DNA from: Lichtheimia corymbifera B2541
Taxonomy: Eukaryota; Mucoromycota; Mucoromycetes; Mucorales; Lichtheimiaceae
DNA length: 64,000 nt
Direction: 5' to 3'
NCBI GenBank assembly: GCA_000697475.1
Contig: JNEU01000802.1
Coordinates: 20,844-84,843 of the forward strand
Shown: positions 60,148 through 64,000 of the stretch, piece by piece
Layout: each line of letters begins with the position of its first letter
Position numbering within the stretch: the first letter of the stretch is position 1
Translations under genes and position numbers: made by a program
Notes under the pieces: model-generated
The model's database searches: none
Seen by the model: only the letters and a program-made list of their open reading frames with translations
Told to the model about the DNA's origin: nothing

Positions 60148-61663
60148 ATGCGCGGTGATGACGATGAGCAACACTACTTTGATCCGACACAGATCACAGC
60201 ATCACTCCCTTTACTTCCGTTTGATAACCAAGTCGGCGGCCATGGCTCCTTCTTCCGATTCTCCAAGCAGGCCATTTGCAAAGCTGTTTCCAAAAAAGAA
60301 CAGAGCTTTTACGAGCATTTAGAACGACAATTGCCCGAGCTACTCCCCTTCATACCTCAATACTTTGGCATCGTCAATGTCACCTATTCAGCAGACTCGG
60401 TTCCCCATATTGTGTTTGAAAAGAACAAGCATCTCTTGAGCGATTGGCGAGCTTGTCACCATAGACGTAGCAGTCGACGACATTCAGTTAGTGCAGCACG
60501 TGAGCAGATCCTACGTGACATCTTCACACCACAAGCGATCCAGGAACGTTTACGACAAGTGAATAGTGAATTCCGACGACCTTCATCATTTCCTGAACGA
60601 CGTCAACATAGTTTATTGCTTCCTGCAGATCAAGATAATCCATTGACAGCAGTATCTTGTTCTCCAACATCGCTTTCTCCTCCTTCTCCACCGCCACCAC
60701 CACCAAGTTCCTCATCCAAATCAACCTCGGCAATAACATCTCGACGTGATCAGCAAGATGACGACAACAACAATAACAATGATCAAGATGTATTTATCAT
60801 GGATGAAGATATGGCATTGACAACTACTGGGGATGACTGGAAAACACGTGAGAAACCCAACAACCCATGGTCGATGCAAGTCTATCAACGTGATCAGCAG
60901 AAAATGAAGCATGACGATCACAAGGAATATATCATGATTGAGGATTTAACCGATGGTATCCATTTTCCATGCGTATTGGATCTCAAGATGGGAACACGAC
61001 AACATAGCGTATATGCGACATCAGCCAAAGCAGCCAGCCAAACCAGGAAATGTCAACAATCCACAAGTGCAGCGTTGGGTGTTCGTGTCTGTGGGATGCA
61101 GGCGAGTATGTTTTTTACAATGGAGGATAATAAGGTTACACGACATTAACCTATTCTTTATCTAGGTTTACAAGCAAGGTGATTTCATCTTTCAAGACAA
61201 ATATCAAGGCCGGCGCTTGTCCCCGATCGAATTCAGAGACACTCTGGTGCAATTCCTCAACAACAATGGCTGTGTGCAGATTCATCATATACCCGCGGTT
61301 CTGCATAAACTGAGACGTCTGGCTGCCATCATACGGTCACTCAATGATTATCGATTCTATGGTTCCTCATTATTAATGATCTATGATGGCGATGAAACCA
61401 GTGATAAGGTGATGGATGTACGCATTATCGATTTCGCACATTCGGTGACTTCACAAGATCCAAGACACGAATTCTCCTATCCTCCTCAGCATCCAAACCA
61501 GCCTGACGATGGATATTTGTTGGGACTCAAGACATTGACGGTTTGCTTCGAATGGATTTACAAGACCCATGGTGGGGAAGCAAGTGTATTGACCACACTC
61601 GATCAAGACGAAAATGATGTATTTGAAGGAATAGAGAGTAGGGCTGCCATGTGTGGGGTGTAG
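60148..61663 (+). CDS. KCS1: Inositol hexakisphosphate kinase (Kcs1/IP6K type)
   Basis: Makes inositol pyrophosphates (5-IP7) from IP6. Two exons (60148-61101 and 61166-61663), 1452 nt, 483 residues. N-terminal motif NQVGGHGSFFRFSKQAICK and IPQYFGIV; a disordered insertion; IMIEDLTDGIHFPCVLDLKM, containing the P-x3-D-x-K-x-G inositol-binding signature; CGMQVYKQGDFIFQDKYQGR; YGSSLLMIYDG; and VRIIDFAHSV with the metal-binding IDF. At 483 residues it is short compared with yeast Kcs1 (about 1050) and closer to animal IP6K. The intron starts CAG|GCGAGT: the GTATGT three bases on would give a stop after a few codons, so a GC donor is used. Confidence 0.93.
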
Positions 61664-61696
61664 ACAATAAAAAGAGAGACTGTATAAAAAACAACT

Positions 61697-62489
61697 TTAC
61701 ATTTCATTTGAGAAACCAATAATCTTGGTCAATTGTTCAAACTTGATGTTCTCGCGAACAACCACTGTCTTGGCTTCGTTGTCCTTGTTGATAGGAATGT
61801 TGACAACGTTCTGTTCGACCTGCCATTGATGTTGTTGGCAGAACTTTTCGAATGCATCGCCTTGCAACGAAAGATAAGACTGAAGCACGCTGCTGCTGAT
61901 ATTCTGATAAGACATGCTGACAACCTTGGCGACAACAGCACGAATAGCATCATCGAAACCTTGGATATCCTTAACAAGAGCACGGTGCTGCTCAAATGTC
62001 TTCCAAAATTCGACGTATCGCGACTGTTCAAGGAGTTGCTGAAGTTGCATCATGCTCTTGACTTGCTCGTCTTCCTATGCCATCAAAATAGCCTTATGTC
62101 AGTCGTCACTTTATACAATAAACTCGTCGTCGTTTTGTTACCACATGGTCTGTCATGAGGTACATGCATAAATTGAAATCGGGATTGGGGATGGCGGTGA
62201 GAGCCTTGCCGAGGACATTGATAATAACGGTCTTCTTGGTCAATTGGGGGTTGAATTGATAACTATATCGTGCGGATGAAAGGTGTCAGCGGTTGCATCC
62301 TGGTGCTGATGTGTTGTTGCATGATGCTCACAGCTTTAACAATGCCAAGTTGGCCATGAGGTCGTATTCGCCATTCTTGCACTGCGTGGCAAGGTAGTCT
62401 TCAAGGACTTCAGCGTTTTCGGGATTGTAACGTTCCACGCCATCAATCATAGTCTGAATCGTTTGTGGTCGTTCAACGGATGCTGCCAT
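61697..62489 (-). CDS. Translation initiation factor eIF3 subunit k
   Basis: Accessory subunit of the eIF3 complex. Three exons. The N-terminus has the family block GVERYNPENAEVLEDYLATQ and YDLMANLALLKLYQFNPQLT, joined across intron 1; then LGKALTAIPNPDFNLCMYLM and a PCI/winged-helix C-terminus (LLEQSRYVEFWKTFEQHRAL, AIRAVVAKVVSMSYQNISSS). Length and motif order match animal eIF3k. It is absent from budding yeast but common in filamentous and early-diverging fungi. The start is MAASVE at 62489; the open frame continues upstream in pyrimidine-rich sequence. Confidence 0.92.
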
Positions 62490-62732
62490 GATGAATATAT
62501 GAGACGGATGAAGGATGGATGGATGGGTTGGATGGATTAGGTGGCTACGGATCAATGATGGCTGACTACTATTACAACCACATCACCTCTCCTACGGGAC
62601 AAAATTCAAGCTCCCACCATCACTTGCATAAACCACACTCCCCCCCCTTGATCTTACAGTAGGCTTACACACTTATACAAACCTGAAACCTTTTTCTTTA
62701 ACCATATTAACATCAAAGTGACCACCTCTGCA
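62490..62732. other. eIF3k promoter region
   Basis: About 240 bases upstream of eIF3k, with an ATGGATGGATGG triplet-like patch and CCCCCCC run at 62640. It leads into the tandem repeat array. No gene seen. Confidence 0.4.
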
Positions 62733-63660
62733 ATGAGCAACCCTCGAACAACGTTCAGGGCAGCTAATAGTCCCTTCCTCCCATTCACCATATTTACCCA
62801 ATTCATTGCATGTGAACGATTGCCCTACTTCAGCCCATCATTTTCATCCTTTAACTTTGTTGATCCGAGAAGATTTGACTGAGTTACGCTCAAACAAAGA
62901 AGTATCATCCAAGGCCATCACAAAAATCAACTTGATTAATTAATCGTAAACTGGCAGCTAATAGCCCATTCCTCCCATTCATCTTTATTGCCCAATCCAA
63001 TGCATACGAACGATTCCTCTACTCCAGACCATCACTTCCATCATTCAACTTTCTTGATCCGAGAAGATTTGATTGAGTTACGCTTAAACAAAGAAGTATC
63101 GTCCAATACCGGAAAAATTAAGTTGATGGTTACTTCATAAACTGCCAGCCAATAGCCCATTCCTCCCATTCACATTTGTTGCTCAATCTACTGCATACGA
63201 ACGATTTTCCTCGTCTATACATGCATGCCCATGCTTCAGTTATCTTGATCCGAGAAGATTTGATTGAGTTACGCTCAAAAAAAGAAGTATCATCCAACAT
63301 TATAAAAATCAGCGTGAGTAATTAATCGTACCATGCCACTTGATAGCCCATTCCTCCCATTCACCTTTATTGCCCAATTCACTGCATACAAACGACTGTC
63401 CTGCTCCGACCCATCACTTCCATCATTCAACTTTCTTGATCCGAGTGGATTTGGCTGAGCAACTCTCAAACAAGTAGTTATCATCCAACGTTCAGAAAAA
63501 TCTAGTTAATTTCCAGGTTTTCCACTCACAGTTTATTTGCCTCTTCTTCCCATTCTCAATTGTGGACTCATTCAAGTACAACTACAACCTGCGAACGATT
63601 GTCCTGCTTCAGCCCATCATGTCAGCCCTACGAATAGCTTGATCTGAAAGCCTTTGACTG
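62733..63660 (+). repeat. Diverged ~191-bp tandem repeat array, about five units
   Basis: Two conserved blocks alternate: one containing GCCCATTCCTCCCATTCACC and GCATACGAACGATT, the other containing TTGATCCGAGAAGATTTGAT and GAAGTATCATCCAA. The second block's TTGATC begins at 62860, 63054, 63245, 63436 and 63639, so the period is 194, 191, 191 and 203 bases. Units 2-4 are most alike; unit 5 is shorter and eroded. No transposon ends, tRNA or snoRNA boxes are apparent. It could be a satellite, a structural/regulatory array or remains of a repeated coding module. Confidence 0.85.
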
Positions 63661-63679
63661 AATGGCAAGTTCCATGGCG

Positions 63680-63925
63680 TGTGGACTCCACTACAGCAAC
63701 ACCGGCATTCCTTGACACTGCACGTTCCCTTGTACACTCTTCTGCCACAACCAATCGTAACAGCCTCATTCTAGCAGTTTCTATTAGCAAGGTCTTTAAT
63801 CCACTGTATTCAAACAGCATTCACAGCCTTGTCACTCTACTACAACACACGCTCTTGCACAGTCCTCTGCCGCGACCAAACGTAGCAGCCGTTGCTATTA
63901 TCAATGTCTCAAGTTACTTGCAGCA
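63680..63925 (+). repeat. Second direct repeat, about 124 bp, two copies
   Basis: Two diverged copies lie end to end right of the 191-bp array. One contains CTTGTACACTCTTCTGCCAC (from 63729) and the other CTTGCACAGTCCTCTGCCGC (from 63853), each followed by a CCAA(T/A)CGTA(A/G)CAGCC block. The sequence differs from the 191-bp unit. A 102-codon frame (63654-63962) spans both, without a recognisable domain. Confidence 0.65.
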
Positions 63926-64000
63926 ACCTCTCATGAAGCATTTTTGGGTGGACAGCAGATAGCCATTATATATAGAAGCAGCGTTATTTACGTGTAGCAA

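Overview
The window is nuclear DNA from a filamentous fungus, most likely an early-diverging (Mucoromycota/Mucorales-type) species. The evidence is gene content and style: short introns (mostly 45-120 nt) with GTAAGT/GTATGT donors, CT-rich leaders before start codons, very short intergenic gaps on both strands, fungal-specific families (Ssk1 response regulator, Medusa/DUF7082 developmental regulator, Bem3-like PX-PH-RhoGAP, ERT1-type PAS protein, fungal Cu-metallothionein), and homopolymeric Gln/Asn/Ser/His tracts. The phylum call is inference. I see no tRNA, rRNA, CRISPR, prophage or intact transposon.
Layout. 0-6 kb: a spliceosomal zinc-finger protein (SNU23/ZMAT2), then a 910-residue protein joining a calponin-homology domain, a Cdc7/SepH-like kinase and a C1 zinc finger. 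6-13 kb: a Gly/Gln-rich repeat protein, a BRCT nuclear protein and a 900-residue kelch-ectodomain membrane protein. 13-24 kb: ornithine decarboxylase (-), DGAT2, peroxisomal 2,4-dienoyl-CoA reductase ending in SKL, a Ser-rich disordered protein and SCO1 (-). 24-32 kb: a 1340-residue Ssk1-type regulator with membrane and degenerate histidine-kinase-like N-terminus, an unknown small protein, and an ERT1-like protein without a zinc cluster (-). 32-42 kb: HIS1 (with a 12-nt microexon), SEC23, an F-box/LRR protein (-), U1-C, a CTR copper transporter, a tiny two-exon metallothionein (-) and mitochondrial uS7 (-). 42-50 kb: a DCAF6/WDTC1-like WD40 protein, the ATP synthase g subunit (-) opposite a 78-residue probable mitochondrial protein, a GPI-type secreted protein (-) and a GPI-type subtilase (-). 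50-64 kb: a Medusa-family protein (-), PI synthase, PX-PH-RhoGAP, an IP6 kinase, eIF3k (-), and then two tandem-repeat arrays at the right edge.
Working together: most genes are independent housekeeping units, as expected in a eukaryote. Loose themes are copper handling (SCO1, CTR, metallothionein), 5' splice-site chemistry (SNU23, U1-C), lipid metabolism (DGAT2, DECR2, PIS1) and signalling (CH-kinase, Ssk1, RhoGAP, IP6K). The cross-cutting pattern is six introns (of about 95 that I reconstructed) that can only keep frame with a GC donor (GCAAGT or GCGAGT).
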